DNA of 64,000 nucleotides from Planctomycetota bacterium (GTDB taxonomy: Bacteria > Planctomycetota > UBA8742 > UBA2392): NCBI GenBank assembly GCA_020425605.1, contig JAGQRH010000002.1, forward strand, positions 124,001 through 188,000, read 5' to 3'. Within the stretch, counting starts at the first letter, position 1. Every line of letters begins with the position of its first letter. The notes beneath the pieces are model-generated. The model did no database searches, was not told where the DNA came from, and saw only the letters and a list, made by a program, of their open reading frames with translations. Shown piece by piece: positions 50,389-61,380 of the stretch. Position numbers and translations under genes: made by a program.

Positions 50389-51630
50389 CTAGTCCGGGTT
50401 GTCCGGGTTGTAGCAAGTGCCCATGAACAGGATGGCCCCGGTGTCCTTGTCCGTGATGTAGAACAGGAACGGGCGGTCGCAGACCATGTTGAACGGCTTC
50501 GGTGGGGCGGCGCCACCTGCGGCCATCTCAACGACCGTAGCCGCTGCGGCCTCGGTGCCTTCTTCGTTCACGATCACGACGGCCTCGTGCAGCACGCGGC
50601 TGATATAGATCGGCCCCAGCTTGCTTTCGCCCAGGTGCTTGAAGTCGGCCTGGTCGACGTCAAAGGCCTTGTTGATTCCCAGCGCCTTCAGGCTGTCGTT
50701 CAGGGTTTCCTTGTAGTGCAGCTTGAAGCGCGGCAGCTTGATGGTGCCCTGTCGTTCCCAGGCGCGGCCCTGCCAGGTCTTGAGCTGCTCAGCGCTGAGG
50801 CTGTTGACCACGGTGTCCAGGTCTTTGCCTTCCTTCGGCAGCACGATCCACATGGCCGCCTTTTCGTCTTCGCCGTAAGGCAGGCTGCAGACTTCGACGT
50901 TGTCGTCCGTCGTGTAACGAATGCGCTTGTCCGCGCGCGACATCAGCTTGACCTGCTTGGTGCTGCCGTCATTGAGGTGAAAGTCGGCGTCCTTGGTCTT
51001 GGCCTTGTCGAACTTCACCGACCAGTCGCCTTTGAAGTAGATGGCATTGATCAGGTACGTGACCGCGTTTTCGGGGATCTCGTCGATCATGTCCTTGATC
51101 AGGTTGTTCGTCTTTCCCGCGATCCAGCCGTTGATCACGCCGACGGTTTTCGGGTCGCTGAAGTCTTCCGCCCTCACGGCCGAGTCGAAGTACTCCTGTG
51201 TCTCCTTGACGTAGGCTTCGTTCAGGTTGATGCGCGATGGGTCGGCCCAGATCGAATTGGCCATTGCCAGCTTTACGCCGTCGCGGCTGTTCAGCTCGGC
51301 CATCAGAGCCTTGTTGGCCTCCTTGGCGTCGATGCCCTCGAGCCCCATGGCCTTGTCCATCTCGGTGCGAGTGTCGCCGCCGGCTGCGGTGTTTGCCATC
51401 TGCATGGCAACGCCGATGCTGGTCGGCGAAATGAACGTGTTCTCGCCCGACTTGTGCAGCTGCTTGAACAGTTGCATGCCGAACGTGTTGTCCGCGCTCG
51501 CGATTTTCACGGCGGCCTCCGGTGCGGGCTTCTTCTCTTCCTTGGCGGAAACGCTGCCGGCCACGAAACTGCCGGCCAGCAAAGCTGCTGCAATGGCGGC
51601 GGATACCTTGCCTGGTGAAACGGTCTTCAT
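50389..51630 (-). CDS. secreted serpin (serine protease inhibitor)
   Basis: 413 residues. Sec signal peptide (about 1-29). It has the serpin core from NTFGMQLFKQLHKSGENTFISP through YLINAIYFKGDW to the reactive-centre loop. The hinge EEGTEAAAAT is the inhibitory type (small residues at P12-P9), and counting from the P15 Gly places P1 at Gly in AAGG. The C-terminal CDRPFLFYITDKDTGAILFMG completes the fold. Inhibitory serpins trap serine or cysteine proteases covalently; a small P1 suggests elastase- or subtilisin-like targets. In bacteria they are thought to protect against host or neighbour proteases. It is likely periplasmic or secreted. Confidence 0.94.
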   Translation of the reverse strand: MKTVSPGKVSAAIAAALLAGSFVAGSVSAKEEKKPAPEAAVKIASADNTFGMQLFKQLHKSGENTFISPTSIGVAMQMANTAAGGDTRTEMDKAMGLEGIDAKEANKALMAELNSRDGVKLAMANSIWADPSRINLNEAYVKETQEYFDSAVRAEDFSDPKTVGVINGWIAGKTNNLIKDMIDEIPENAVTYLINAIYFKGDWSVKFDKAKTKDADFHLNDGSTKQVKLMSRADKRIRYTTDDNVEVCSLPYGEDEKAAMWIVLPKEGKDLDTVVNSLSAEQLKTWQGRAWERQGTIKLPRFKLHYKETLNDSLKALGINKAFDVDQADFKHLGESKLGPIYISRVLHEAVVIVNEEGTEAAAATVVEMAAGGAAPPKPFNMVCDRPFLFYITDKDTGAILFMGTCYNPDNPD

Positions 51631-51732
51631 GCCTTGTCTCCCGTTCGATGACTGGATTCTGGTGTCTGTCTTGGACGCCAACGCACCGCCCTGGTTCCCG
51701 CGAAATTGTTGTTACAAGTGTATACGCGTAAA

Positions 51733-52611
51733 CTAGTTGCGATGCGCCTTGTGGCAGTCCTGGCAGTCGGAGCCCAGTTTCCGCTGCAGGTTCTCAAGTT
51801 CCCGGCTGTCGGCGCTGTCCGTGTTCTCGCGCAGGCGGGTTGCATCCAGAATCGCGGCCTCGAGCTTTGCGCGCAGGCCCGGGTCTGCCTTTTCATCAAG
51901 GAAGCGAAGACACTCTTTCAGGTTCTCTTCAATAGTCACGGCGTCCTCAAGCAGGGATGCGGCGGACACGCCTTCCTTGCCGGGCGTAAACCGATCCCAT
52001 GCGCGGTCGATGTCGGCCATGCGTGTCGTAAAGTCCGGCACGTCGGCGCGCTCACGTAGTGGCTGGCCGGACGTGCGCGCCTTTGTCGGCTCGAACTCCC
52101 TGACGTCGCGCCACAACCCGGCGTACTGTTCGCCGGTGCCGGCCACGCGCATGATTTCGGCCGCGTCCTCGGCGCGGCAGTTCGTGTCGCAACGGTAGAT
52201 GATGGCAGCGCCGGCAGGGCCGCGGTGCTTGCCGTGATGGCAATGCACATAGATCGGGCGCTCGCATTCCTTGGTCGCAAGCTTCAGTTGCGCGCGCGCG
52301 TCTTCGGGGATGCCGTCATAGCCGAACGGTATGTGCACGTACGAGAGGCCGGCGAGCGTCGCGCCTTCGACGTCGGGCTGGGCGCCGTCCACACTGATGA
52401 TGGTTCTGACCCCGAGATCTGCCAGCGATTGGAAGTCTTGCGCACCTTCCGGCTGCGCGCCCGACCACAGCCAGTCGGTGATGCGGACCACGTTCTGCAG
52501 CCCGCCGATCTTCTGTGCGGCCGGACTTGCGGGCGCGGTTATGTGGGCGGTCGCGCACGCCGCAATCAGGCATGCGGCGGCGATGGCAAGCAGGCAGGCA
52601 GGCAGGCGCAT
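51733..52611 (-). CDS. lipoprotein fusing a PTP/DSP-type phosphatase with a cytochrome c'-like domain
   Basis: 292 residues. Signal peptide with lipobox CLIAAC (Cys about 19). Residues about 35-175 form a dual-specificity/tyrosine phosphatase-like domain with the P-loop HCHHGKHR at 123-130 (nucleophile C124, R130). Residues about 190-292 are helical and end in a CxxCH haem-binding motif (C283, C286, H287: LGSDCQDCHKAH), matching cytochrome c', where the motif sits at the extreme C-terminus. This makes a periplasmic lipid-anchored phosphatase with a covalent haem, an unusual pairing. It lies 103 bp from the serpin on the same strand. Confidence 0.85.
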   Translation of the reverse strand: MRLPACLLAIAAACLIAACATAHITAPASPAAQKIGGLQNVVRITDWLWSGAQPEGAQDFQSLADLGVRTIISVDGAQPDVEGATLAGLSYVHIPFGYDGIPEDARAQLKLATKECERPIYVHCHHGKHRGPAGAAIIYRCDTNCRAEDAAEIMRVAGTGEQYAGLWRDVREFEPTKARTSGQPLRERADVPDFTTRMADIDRAWDRFTPGKEGVSAASLLEDAVTIEENLKECLRFLDEKADPGLRAKLEAAILDATRLRENTDSADSRELENLQRKLGSDCQDCHKAHRN

Positions 52612-52628
52612 GGTGTTCCTTGGGGAAT

Positions 52629-52913
52629 TCAGGGGCGTGAGAGGCGGACGTGCTGCCAGGTCAGGATGCCGACCACGATCATGCCGACGACCAGCCCGAT
52701 GAACACGCCCTCGGTGATACCGAGCGAGATGCCGATCTCAACCGGGTTGAAGCCGGGCGAGTCCGTATGAAACACGCTGCGATAGTATGCCGGCCAGTAG
52801 GTGCCAATCATCCAGCCCAGCGTAGCGCCCACGGAGCCGCCCAGCAGGGTCGTGAAGGTGATGACGCCAAAGGCGCGGCCCAGTGTCATCGGCTTGTTTC
52901 GCGATACAGCCAT
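52629..52913 (-). CDS. small integral membrane protein (94 aa)
   Basis: 94 residues from the ATG at 52911-52913. Two membrane helices (about 14-38 and 65-86, GVFIGLVVGMIVVGILTW) with Gly-rich faces. It reads like a small YjgN or DUF-type two-helix membrane protein with no motif. It is 18 bp upstream of the phosphatase-cytochrome gene and so probably cotranscribed with it. Confidence 0.72.
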   Translation of the reverse strand: MAVSRNKPMTLGRAFGVITFTTLLGGSVGATLGWMIGTYWPAYYRSVFHTDSPGFNPVEIGISLGITEGVFIGLVVGMIVVGILTWQHVRLSRP

Positions 52914-52930
52914 GTCTGCATGATACGAAC

Positions 52931-52955
52931 AAGGCGGGCCACGAGGGCCCGCCTT
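52931..52955 (-). terminator. Rho-independent terminator of the aconitase-family gene
   Basis: A 10-bp stem, AAGGCGGGCC at 52931-52940 with GGCCCGCCTT at 52946-52955, loop ACGAG, followed on the minus strand by TTGTTCG. It lies 20 bp past the aconitase-family stop and just before the small membrane gene. Confidence 0.85.
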
Positions 52956-52975
52956 TGATGAGTTTTGGGTCTGGC

Positions 52976-54958
<1,983 letters not shown>

Positions 54959-55070
54959 GCTTACCCTTGTACAGGTTTCGGCCGTGAAAGCGGCCGTGCG
55001 GGCGACAGTGCCCGCCGTCATAACGTCTGGGACAACCATTGGTCGTCCCCATCTGTGGCATCAAGCACGA

Positions 55071-55090
55071 GGCACGGCGGTTGCCGTGCC
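55071..55090 (-). terminator. hairpin between the TPR gene and the aconitase-family gene
   Basis: An 8-bp stem, GGCACGGC at 55071-55078 with GCCGTGCC at 55083-55090, loop GGTT. It lies 61 bp past the TPR gene stop and 113 bp before the aconitase-family start. There is no good T run on the minus strand, so it may be a terminator or a leader element of the aconitase-family mRNA. Confidence 0.4.
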
Positions 55091-55151
55091 CGTTTGACTC
55101 CCCTCAGGGAGCCCGAATGATAGCAAGCAGGCCTGCCACGCGGCAGGGATT

Positions 55152-56498
55152 TCAGCCCGGATTCGGGCCGCCTGTGACTCGTCGCAAACCGGCCTTGGCC
55201 TCGGCGGCCCGGTCTTCAATCCCGAGTTGCTGGTGGATGTCCACGGAGTGCCGGTAGTGGACCGCCGCTTCCTGTTTGCGGTTCTGTTTCTCGCGAAGCA
55301 GCCCGAGCGCATTGTGCGCGGCCCCCTGCCCGTGGGAATCGCCGCTGGCTGTGCGCGCCGCCAGCGCGGCGGTCAAGAGCTGCTCGGCTTCCTCCAGGAC
55401 TCCACACCGAACAAGGCGCAGACCCAGGTTGTAGCGCGCCATGCTGATCAGGCGGTCGGAGCCGTGGCGCACGGCCGTCGAGACGGCTTCACGACCGAGC
55501 GCGACCGCGCCGTCTTGGTCACCGCGACGATCGCGCGACTCGGCCAGCATCTCAAGGCAGCTGGTCAGCTCCACCAGACGGCCTGATTGGCGGCAATGCG
55601 CAATCAGCGTTGCCAGCATCTCTTCGGCTTCATCGAGCTGCCCCAATTGAACAAGGGCATGCGCCATTCCCGAGCGCGGCAGATCGGTCGATCGAGGCGG
55701 ACCATGCCCGGCCATCAGCTCAGAGGACTTGCGATAGTTGTCGTAGGCCGCCTGTGGCTCGCCGGTGCGAACCTGAAGCTCGGCCAGGCTCTCCAGGCTG
55801 AGTGCGTGCTGGAACGGATCGTTCAGATCCTCAGTGGTGCGCACGAGATCCTGGAGCAGTGCTCGAGCCTCAGCGTGATGGCCCGCGTCTACCAGGAGCC
55901 TCGCTTTGCCGTTCATGGAGCGCGCCACCTGGCGCATGTCGCCGACTTCGCGGAACAGCCGGATCGAATCCTCCAGCAGCGCAAATGCCTCTGCCCGCTT
56001 GCCCAGCGACGCGTTCGTTACGCCGAGCGCCCGCCGGGCCATCCCCAGCATGGCGCTGTCTTTGCGCCTGAGCGCAATGTCCTCTGTCCTGCGTGCGAGT
56101 TCGATGCAGCGCTCGATCCGGCCCATGGCCAGAGCGTAGGAGCCCATGCGCAGCAGCAGCATCGGCTGGTCCTGTTCAGGCGAAAGCTCCACCTGCCGAC
56201 CGAGATGGCTGAGTGCCTCCTCAAGCAGGTCGTGCGACATGCTGTACTCGGCCGCTTGTGCGCGGTACCGGCGCTCGGTCTCAACCATGGCGTCGCCGGG
56301 CAATGCTTCGGCCGCGAGGCGGGCGTGATCAGCCAGGTCAGCGGCATGCGCGGGGATGACCTCCGCGGGAAGCGCGGCCACGGTTGCCTCAAGGGCGAGG
56401 CGATGCAGCTCGGAGCGAGTGGAGGGCGGGAACAGCGAGTATGCGGCGTCACGCACAACGGCGTGACGGAACATGTACAGCTGCTCGGCGCTTGGCAT
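55152..56498 (-). CDS. TPR protein resembling the C-terminal half of STAND/cyclase-type regulators
   Basis: 448 residues. The start (MPSAEQLYMFRHAVVRDAAYSLFP) matches the winged-helix-like junction found just after the AAA domain in large ATPase-TPR regulators and adenylate cyclase-like STAND proteins, whose sequence is typically FRHALVREAAY. About eight TPR-like repeats follow to residue 430. The nucleotide-binding half is missing. It may be a truncated descendant or a stand-alone TPR protein. It lies downstream of the STAS gene (33-bp gap) on the same strand. Confidence 0.78.
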   Translation of the reverse strand: MPSAEQLYMFRHAVVRDAAYSLFPPSTRSELHRLALEATVAALPAEVIPAHAADLADHARLAAEALPGDAMVETERRYRAQAAEYSMSHDLLEEALSHLGRQVELSPEQDQPMLLLRMGSYALAMGRIERCIELARRTEDIALRRKDSAMLGMARRALGVTNASLGKRAEAFALLEDSIRLFREVGDMRQVARSMNGKARLLVDAGHHAEARALLQDLVRTTEDLNDPFQHALSLESLAELQVRTGEPQAAYDNYRKSSELMAGHGPPRSTDLPRSGMAHALVQLGQLDEAEEMLATLIAHCRQSGRLVELTSCLEMLAESRDRRGDQDGAVALGREAVSTAVRHGSDRLISMARYNLGLRLVRCGVLEEAEQLLTAALAARTASGDSHGQGAAHNALGLLREKQNRKQEAAVHYRHSVDIHQQLGIEDRAAEAKAGLRRVTGGPNPG

Positions 56499-56531
56499 AG
56501 CTGCGCATGCTAGCCGCGGAAGGCCAGCGTG

Positions 56532-56909
56532 TCAGTCGGCGTCACCGCGGGCGATGGTGAGGGCTTCATCCATGGTTTCGGCGAAGTGGAACATCGCATC
56601 GATTTTCAGGAGCTCGAACGTGAAGCGGTTCCGCTTGTCCATCGCCAGCAGGATTGCGCCGCCGCCTGCGTCCCGCAGGCGGCCGGACAGCATGACCAAT
56701 GCGCCGTGGCCGAGGTCGACGTAGGTCTTGATTTTGCGGGTATCGAAGATGATCCAGCGCGCGCCGTCATCGATCAGCTTCTTGATGTGCGTTTCCCATG
56801 CCATCAATGGTGGACCGGCGTCGAGGTGCCCCTCGGTCAGCACGTACCAGCAGCCAGGTACTTCCGTCGGGTCGCTCTGCAGAATGCTGCATTCGTGCCA
56901 CTGCGTCAT
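56532..56909 (-). CDS. STAS-domain protein (anti-anti-sigma-like)
   Basis: 125 residues: a single STAS domain, with GCWYVLTEGHLDAGPP at the start of the fold, RWIIFDTRKIKTYVDLGHGALVML in the middle and GGGAILLAMDKRNRFTFELLKID at the end. STAS proteins such as SpoIIAA bind anti-sigma kinases when a Ser at the helix N-terminus is unphosphorylated. The corresponding position here is TYVDLGHG with Tyr/Asp instead of Ser, so regulation may differ. It is 5 bp downstream of the 56915-57247 gene and likely in one operon with the TPR gene. Confidence 0.82.
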   Translation of the reverse strand: MTQWHECSILQSDPTEVPGCWYVLTEGHLDAGPPLMAWETHIKKLIDDGARWIIFDTRKIKTYVDLGHGALVMLSGRLRDAGGGAILLAMDKRNRFTFELLKIDAMFHFAETMDEALTIARGDAD

Positions 56910-56914
56910 GGCGC

Positions 56915-57247
56915 CTATCCCAGCCGGATGGACTCGAGTACCTCGGTCAACTCGTTGCCCGGCCAGTTCAGGCCAAACTCGCCCTGGGCGAGCGCCGGAT
57001 CGGGTGTGGCGGGGTTACAGATGATGAAGCCGGCCTTGTGGAGTGTTGCGACGGCGCCGTTGTCGATCGCTTCACCGTAGGCCTCGGCGTCGGTGGGAAT
57101 GGCAAACGCGCGCACGCCCGGCTGCAGCCGGCACGCACCAAGCGCATCGGCGGTTTCTTTCAACGCAGCCGCGTCGCCGCGAATCACGACCTGGTCCGGC
57201 ACCGGCTTGCGGTCGCGCTGTGTGTCCTGTTTGTCCGTATCTGGCAT
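56915..57247 (-). CDS. small protein resembling an aconitase-family domain 3 segment without cluster ligands
   Basis: 110 residues from the ATG at 57245-57247. Residues about 30-105 (CRLQPGVRAFAIPTDAEAYG, then NGAVATLHKAGFIICNPATPDP, then PGNEL) have the order seen in the third domain of aconitase/LeuC proteins, where a strand-PxS loop-helix precedes AGxxxxxPxCGxC. Here the CxxC is replaced by NPATPDP, so no cluster can bind. The resemblance is a visual one and needs a profile search. There is no signal peptide. It is the first gene of the STAS-TPR set. Confidence 0.6.
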   Translation of the reverse strand: MPDTDKQDTQRDRKPVPDQVVIRGDAAALKETADALGACRLQPGVRAFAIPTDAEAYGEAIDNGAVATLHKAGFIICNPATPDPALAQGEFGLNWPGNELTEVLESIRLG

Positions 57248-57304
57248 CCCTGGACCCTTCACGCGGCGACTTCGGCGCGTGTCCCCGGCCTGTCCGCCGG
57301 GGCT

Positions 57305-58138
57305 CTATTCGACGACGATGTCGACTTTCTGCATGTGGTACTTGCCGGCGTTGCTTTCTGATTCGCCGATCTTCAGTACGTTGTCGAGACCGTCCACCAC
57401 CTGCCCGAACACCGTGTACTGGTTGTCGAGGTTGGGGCAGTCGGCCGTGCATACAAAATACTGGCTGCCGGCTGAGTGCGGGTCTGACGTCCGTGCCATG
57501 CTGAGCACGCCGGGCACGTGCGATATCTCGTTGAACTCGGCGGGCAGCTTGTAGCCCGGGCCGCCGCTGCCTGTGCCGGTGGGGTCGCCGCCCTGGATCA
57601 CGAACTCGGGCACGACGCGGTGGTAGACGATGCCGTCGAAATAGCCCTTGCGTGCCAGCGCGACGAAACTGGCGACGTGGTTCATCGCGCGGTCCGCGAA
57701 AAACTCCATCTTGATCGGGCCCAGCTCGGTCGTGACTATGGCGTACAACTTCTTGCCGCCGCTGTGGACCTTAACCGGCACGCGGTTGCTGACTTCCATT
57801 TCCGTGCCTTCGAAATACGGGTGGATGTTGCCGCGAGGCTGATAGTACGCCTCGATCAGCTGCCCGTGCGGGTCCACGGCCGGCAACTCGATCACGCCGC
57901 TGACGCTCTCACCGGGTTTCAGTGTTACGTCGCCGCTGCCGCCGGTGATGCGCACGATGTAGCTCTCGGGCGTCGGCGCGTCCGGGCGGCGCGTGATGTG
58001 CAGGCTGACGCTGGGCAGGCACAGCTCGGGTTTGGGGTACTGGCCGGGTGCGCCGCCCTCATTCGTGACGGTGACGGTGGCCTTGATGGTGTCGCCGAGG
58101 TTGTAGGCATCCTTGTCAAGCTTGAGTGAAACGGCCAT
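57305..58138 (-). CDS. cyclophilin-type peptidyl-prolyl isomerase with N-terminal Ig-like domain
   Basis: 277 residues from the ATG at 58136-58138. Residues about 1-115 form an Ig-like beta domain of the BsuPI type (LKLDKDAYNLGDTIKATVTV; SVSGVIELPAVDP). The cyclophilin domain covers about 125-277 with VYHRVVPEFVIQGGDPTGTG (catalytic Arg and Gln), then AGSQYFVCTA and NQYTVFGQVVDG. It speeds cis-trans isomerisation of proline bonds. No signal peptide is visible, so it is probably cytosolic unless exported otherwise; the beta domain is unusual for a cytosolic cyclophilin. Confidence 0.9.
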   Translation of the reverse strand: MAVSLKLDKDAYNLGDTIKATVTVTNEGGAPGQYPKPELCLPSVSLHITRRPDAPTPESYIVRITGGSGDVTLKPGESVSGVIELPAVDPHGQLIEAYYQPRGNIHPYFEGTEMEVSNRVPVKVHSGGKKLYAIVTTELGPIKMEFFADRAMNHVASFVALARKGYFDGIVYHRVVPEFVIQGGDPTGTGSGGPGYKLPAEFNEISHVPGVLSMARTSDPHSAGSQYFVCTADCPNLDNQYTVFGQVVDGLDNVLKIGESESNAGKYHMQKVDIVVE

Positions 58139-58191
58139 GGCGGCTCCTGTTCGGTGTTTGCGCACCTTATGCAGAAATCGCGCCCAGAGCG

Positions 58192-61100
58192 CTACTCCGG
58201 ATCGTCGGCCTGCCACAAGCCGGCGGTGATCATGGCGGCGCGCAGGCTTTCAGGGACTTCGAATCCGTCTTCGCCGGCGGTGTCCGGCACGGTGATCCAC
58301 TCACGCACGACGATTTTGCCGGTCGAGTCGAGCGCAATGACTTCCATGCGTCCGGGTATCAGCGCTTCGAGGCTGTCCAACAGGATGAACAGCCCGTTCA
58401 CGGTCGAGGCAGAAAGGAAGTCGTGCTCCCACCATGTCTCACCGCGCTCCACGCCCTGCACCCAGGTGCAGGGATAGCTCTCTCCCTCGCCCTTCACGTG
58501 GATGCGAAGTGGTTTCATGACCCATGTCTTGTCGGTACCCGAGTGGTAGGCCGTGCCGGTCAGCACCAGGTCCGCGCCCACGGGCACGTCGATCAGCTCA
58601 AGCCCGTCGGGCATGGCGCGGGAGCCCATCCAGCTGAAGTACATGTCTTCCGGCGGAGTCGTCAGCTGGTCGGCCGTAGCGAACTGGATGTCGGCGTCGC
58701 TCCAGTCTGCACCAAGGACGCTGACGTCAAACTTCAGGCGCACCGCCACGAACTGGATACTCGGCAGTTCCGGCAGTGTGATCACGCGGTCTTTGCCGTC
58801 GGACAAGTCGATCTCAATCGTCTGTACGGGCTCACCGTAGCAGGCCACCACGGCATAGCGTGCGGGGCTCAGCAGCATGGCTGTTGGTCCCCACAGGCTC
58901 TCGACCTCAGTGCGGCCCGATTCGGTGATGCGATAGACGCGCCAGGCGGGCGGAATGTCGGTGTTGGCGTCGTAGGACTCGTCGGGGATCTCGGCCATCT
59001 GGAACTCGACTCGGACGGAATCGAATTCGAAGTCCAGGCGCGCGACGCCCCCGCGCGTGATCTCGACGGCCTTGCCCGCAACGCTGCCGCCGATGTTGCA
59101 GTTCACCCAGACAGTGCCGGGCGGCATCCATGCCTGCACGACGCCATCCTTGTCGGAGGCAACCACAGTCGTGGTCTGGCCGGACACGCCGCTTGGACCG
59201 CTCGCCGTTATGGAAAAGCCGTGCACTGCCTCGCCCCGGCGCGTCGCGCGCACTTCAAGCCGGCACTCGAGGTCGAGTGTAACGGTTGCCCGCACGCCAT
59301 CTCTCGCGGGTGGCTGAATGCTGAATTCCCGTCGCTGATCACCGTCCGGAAGCGCCACCGGTGGGGCGGCGATGGAGATGTCCTGGTTGGTGGTAAGGAT
59401 GGTCCATTCCGTGCTTTCCTGCCCCGTGAACACCGACGACGTGATCGAAATCGAGTTGCCGGCGCACGTCACATTCGATGTGAACGCGCTGGCGGGGGTC
59501 TTCCAGGGCGGCGGCGCGATTGGCGGAAGGGTGACCGTCGCGGTTTCGCCTTCCGCGATGGTGACCTCGACGGGCCCTGACAGCACGCCGCCGGGATAGC
59601 CGTACTGTGAGCCCCCGACCACGGATACCTGATAGATCCCGGCCGCAGGCACCGGCACTTCGGCCCGTGCGGGACCTCCCTTCTGCCGGACCTTGTTTTC
59701 GCCTTCGGGATCGGGCCAATCGTAGAAGATGCTGAAGCCGTCTTCTTTTCTCGTGACGCTGATCAGCCGTGGAATCGGCCAGTCCGTATAGCCCTCGGGC
59801 AATGCCGGAGCATTGACGATCAGGGTCGCGACGGCGGTCATCGTCGGCTTCAGCGCGACTACGAGCCGCTCATCGGAATCCGTCGCCTCGACATTCACTT
59901 CCTCATAGCCCCGGGCGTGGATGTTCACGAAGGTTGTGGTGCCATGCGCGACTGGGACATTCATGTTCGGCATGCCGTCGTAGCTGCCGCTGGCAAGGAC
60001 CTTCTCGCCCTCGCTCAGATACCAGTACGCGGTGATCCACTTCGGTGGGTCACCTTCCGTCTCGAACACGACCGGGATTTTCTCGAACTTCTGGAAAGTC
60101 AGAGCAAGCATCGTGACCTGGCCGTCGATTGCGTTCAGGATGCCTTCGCAGCCGGACCAGAAGTCATACGCATCCACCCGCGCGTCGTAGGAGTACCTTC
60201 CCTCCGGCAGCCAAAGCACGGTTCGGGAGGGGCTTGGGTAAAGGTCGGTCGAGCGGCTGGTTTGTGAGTCGCTGACGTAGAGCGACGCCGTCGCGCCGCC
60301 ATAGTCGTTCCAGATCGAGCGGGCCAGCTTGCCCTCCGGTGTCAGGACCGGCTCAATGCCCGGCATGTGCGCCTCGATCTCTATGAGCGCACCGTTGACC
60401 GAGATCTCGCCGTAGTCGACCGTTCGCCCACGCACGGCCGGGCGTTCGAGAGGGACGCTGGTCTTCACTCTGCGGCCCTCGCTGAGCAGATAGGAGTCGT
60501 CGTCGCTGGCGCAGAGTGTCGCCTTCCAGGCCTGCGGGTTATCGGGGACGCTGTCGGACGTCAGCACGATGGCGAAGCGTCCGTCTTCGTCCGTGGCGAA
60601 GTATTCCTCGTTCACATCTTCGTCGCGGGTCTCGATGGCCAGCACCGGTGAGCTGCACAGGCTGATCGGTTTGCCGGAGACGTGCTTGATGCGCCCGACC
60701 ACAACCCATGAGTCCCCGAACACCTGCCCGTGCCCGAGCGTGATGCTGCCGAAGTCGATCACGTGGCCGGCTACCGTTGGAGAAACCAGCCCGGTGATCT
60801 GTTCGAGGGTCACGTCGTCGCCCACGTCGGCGAGCGTCAGGACTTCGCCCGACCTGTCGAACACGATCTGCCAGCGACCCGGCCGAAGTTTGTCATTGTC
60901 GACGACGAACTCGAGTTCGTCGCGCTCGATGACGTATTCGAACCGGCCGTCGGGCTTTGCCTCTGTTGAGATCTCGAAGGCCCCATCTTCTTCGGCGTCG
61001 TCCTGGAAGAACACGCTGAAGAATCTGTCGTTCCCGGCGAACATGCGAGCGCTATCCAGTGGGATCTCGGGCGAGAATGTGATGGTGCCGCGCAGCAGCC

Positions 61101-61380
61101 AGTCATCGGGCCCCAGCTCCGTTGTTGAGTACTCCGTCCTGGTTGGAGTTGTGTCCGGGTTGGTTGAGTCGGTGTGCTTGAAGCCGTCGTCAGGAACCTT
61201 GAGAGTCTCGTTGCCGACGGGCTTGCCTTCCAGCGGCTGAGATCCGTCGAGGTTGTCCGCGGAGTCGGTCATCGCCGGGGCGTGCACTTGGGTGCCGCTG
61301 AGGTCGAGGAAGTACCACACCGCAAACGCGGACGCGCATACCAGCACAAGCAGCGCAGTAATCACCCGGGTCTGGCTCAT
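58192..61380 (-). CDS. large membrane-anchored beta-rich protein (1062 aa)
   Basis: 1062 residues from the ATG at 61378-61380. An N-terminal membrane helix (about 5-24, ITALLVLVCASAFAVWYFLD) is followed by a Thr/Ser/Asp linker (25-80) and roughly ten beta-sandwich domains. Several begin with segments like VVVGRIKHVSGKPISLCSS or GTTTFVNIHARGYEEVNVEA, as seen in carboxypeptidase-regulatory-like (Ig-fold) repeats. No enzyme motif is visible. It is predicted to be extracytoplasmic and structural or carbohydrate-binding. An in-frame extension to 61842 would read through the tandem repeat and is rejected. Confidence 0.8.
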   Translation of the reverse strand: MSQTRVITALLVLVCASAFAVWYFLDLSGTQVHAPAMTDSADNLDGSQPLEGKPVGNETLKVPDDGFKHTDSTNPDTTPTRTEYSTTELGPDDWLLRGTITFSPEIPLDSARMFAGNDRFFSVFFQDDAEEDGAFEISTEAKPDGRFEYVIERDELEFVVDNDKLRPGRWQIVFDRSGEVLTLADVGDDVTLEQITGLVSPTVAGHVIDFGSITLGHGQVFGDSWVVVGRIKHVSGKPISLCSSPVLAIETRDEDVNEEYFATDEDGRFAIVLTSDSVPDNPQAWKATLCASDDDSYLLSEGRRVKTSVPLERPAVRGRTVDYGEISVNGALIEIEAHMPGIEPVLTPEGKLARSIWNDYGGATASLYVSDSQTSRSTDLYPSPSRTVLWLPEGRYSYDARVDAYDFWSGCEGILNAIDGQVTMLALTFQKFEKIPVVFETEGDPPKWITAYWYLSEGEKVLASGSYDGMPNMNVPVAHGTTTFVNIHARGYEEVNVEATDSDERLVVALKPTMTAVATLIVNAPALPEGYTDWPIPRLISVTRKEDGFSIFYDWPDPEGENKVRQKGGPARAEVPVPAAGIYQVSVVGGSQYGYPGGVLSGPVEVTIAEGETATVTLPPIAPPPWKTPASAFTSNVTCAGNSISITSSVFTGQESTEWTILTTNQDISIAAPPVALPDGDQRREFSIQPPARDGVRATVTLDLECRLEVRATRRGEAVHGFSITASGPSGVSGQTTTVVASDKDGVVQAWMPPGTVWVNCNIGGSVAGKAVEITRGGVARLDFEFDSVRVEFQMAEIPDESYDANTDIPPAWRVYRITESGRTEVESLWGPTAMLLSPARYAVVACYGEPVQTIEIDLSDGKDRVITLPELPSIQFVAVRLKFDVSVLGADWSDADIQFATADQLTTPPEDMYFSWMGSRAMPDGLELIDVPVGADLVLTGTAYHSGTDKTWVMKPLRIHVKGEGESYPCTWVQGVERGETWWEHDFLSASTVNGLFILLDSLEALIPGRMEVIALDSTGKIVVREWITVPDTAGEDGFEVPESLRAAMITAGLWQADDPE

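Noticed and set aside
50386..51618. 410-codon plus-strand frame opposite the serpin
   Set aside because: Shadow of the serpin gene; it lacks a ribosome site and motif, and its ends mirror the serpin gene's.
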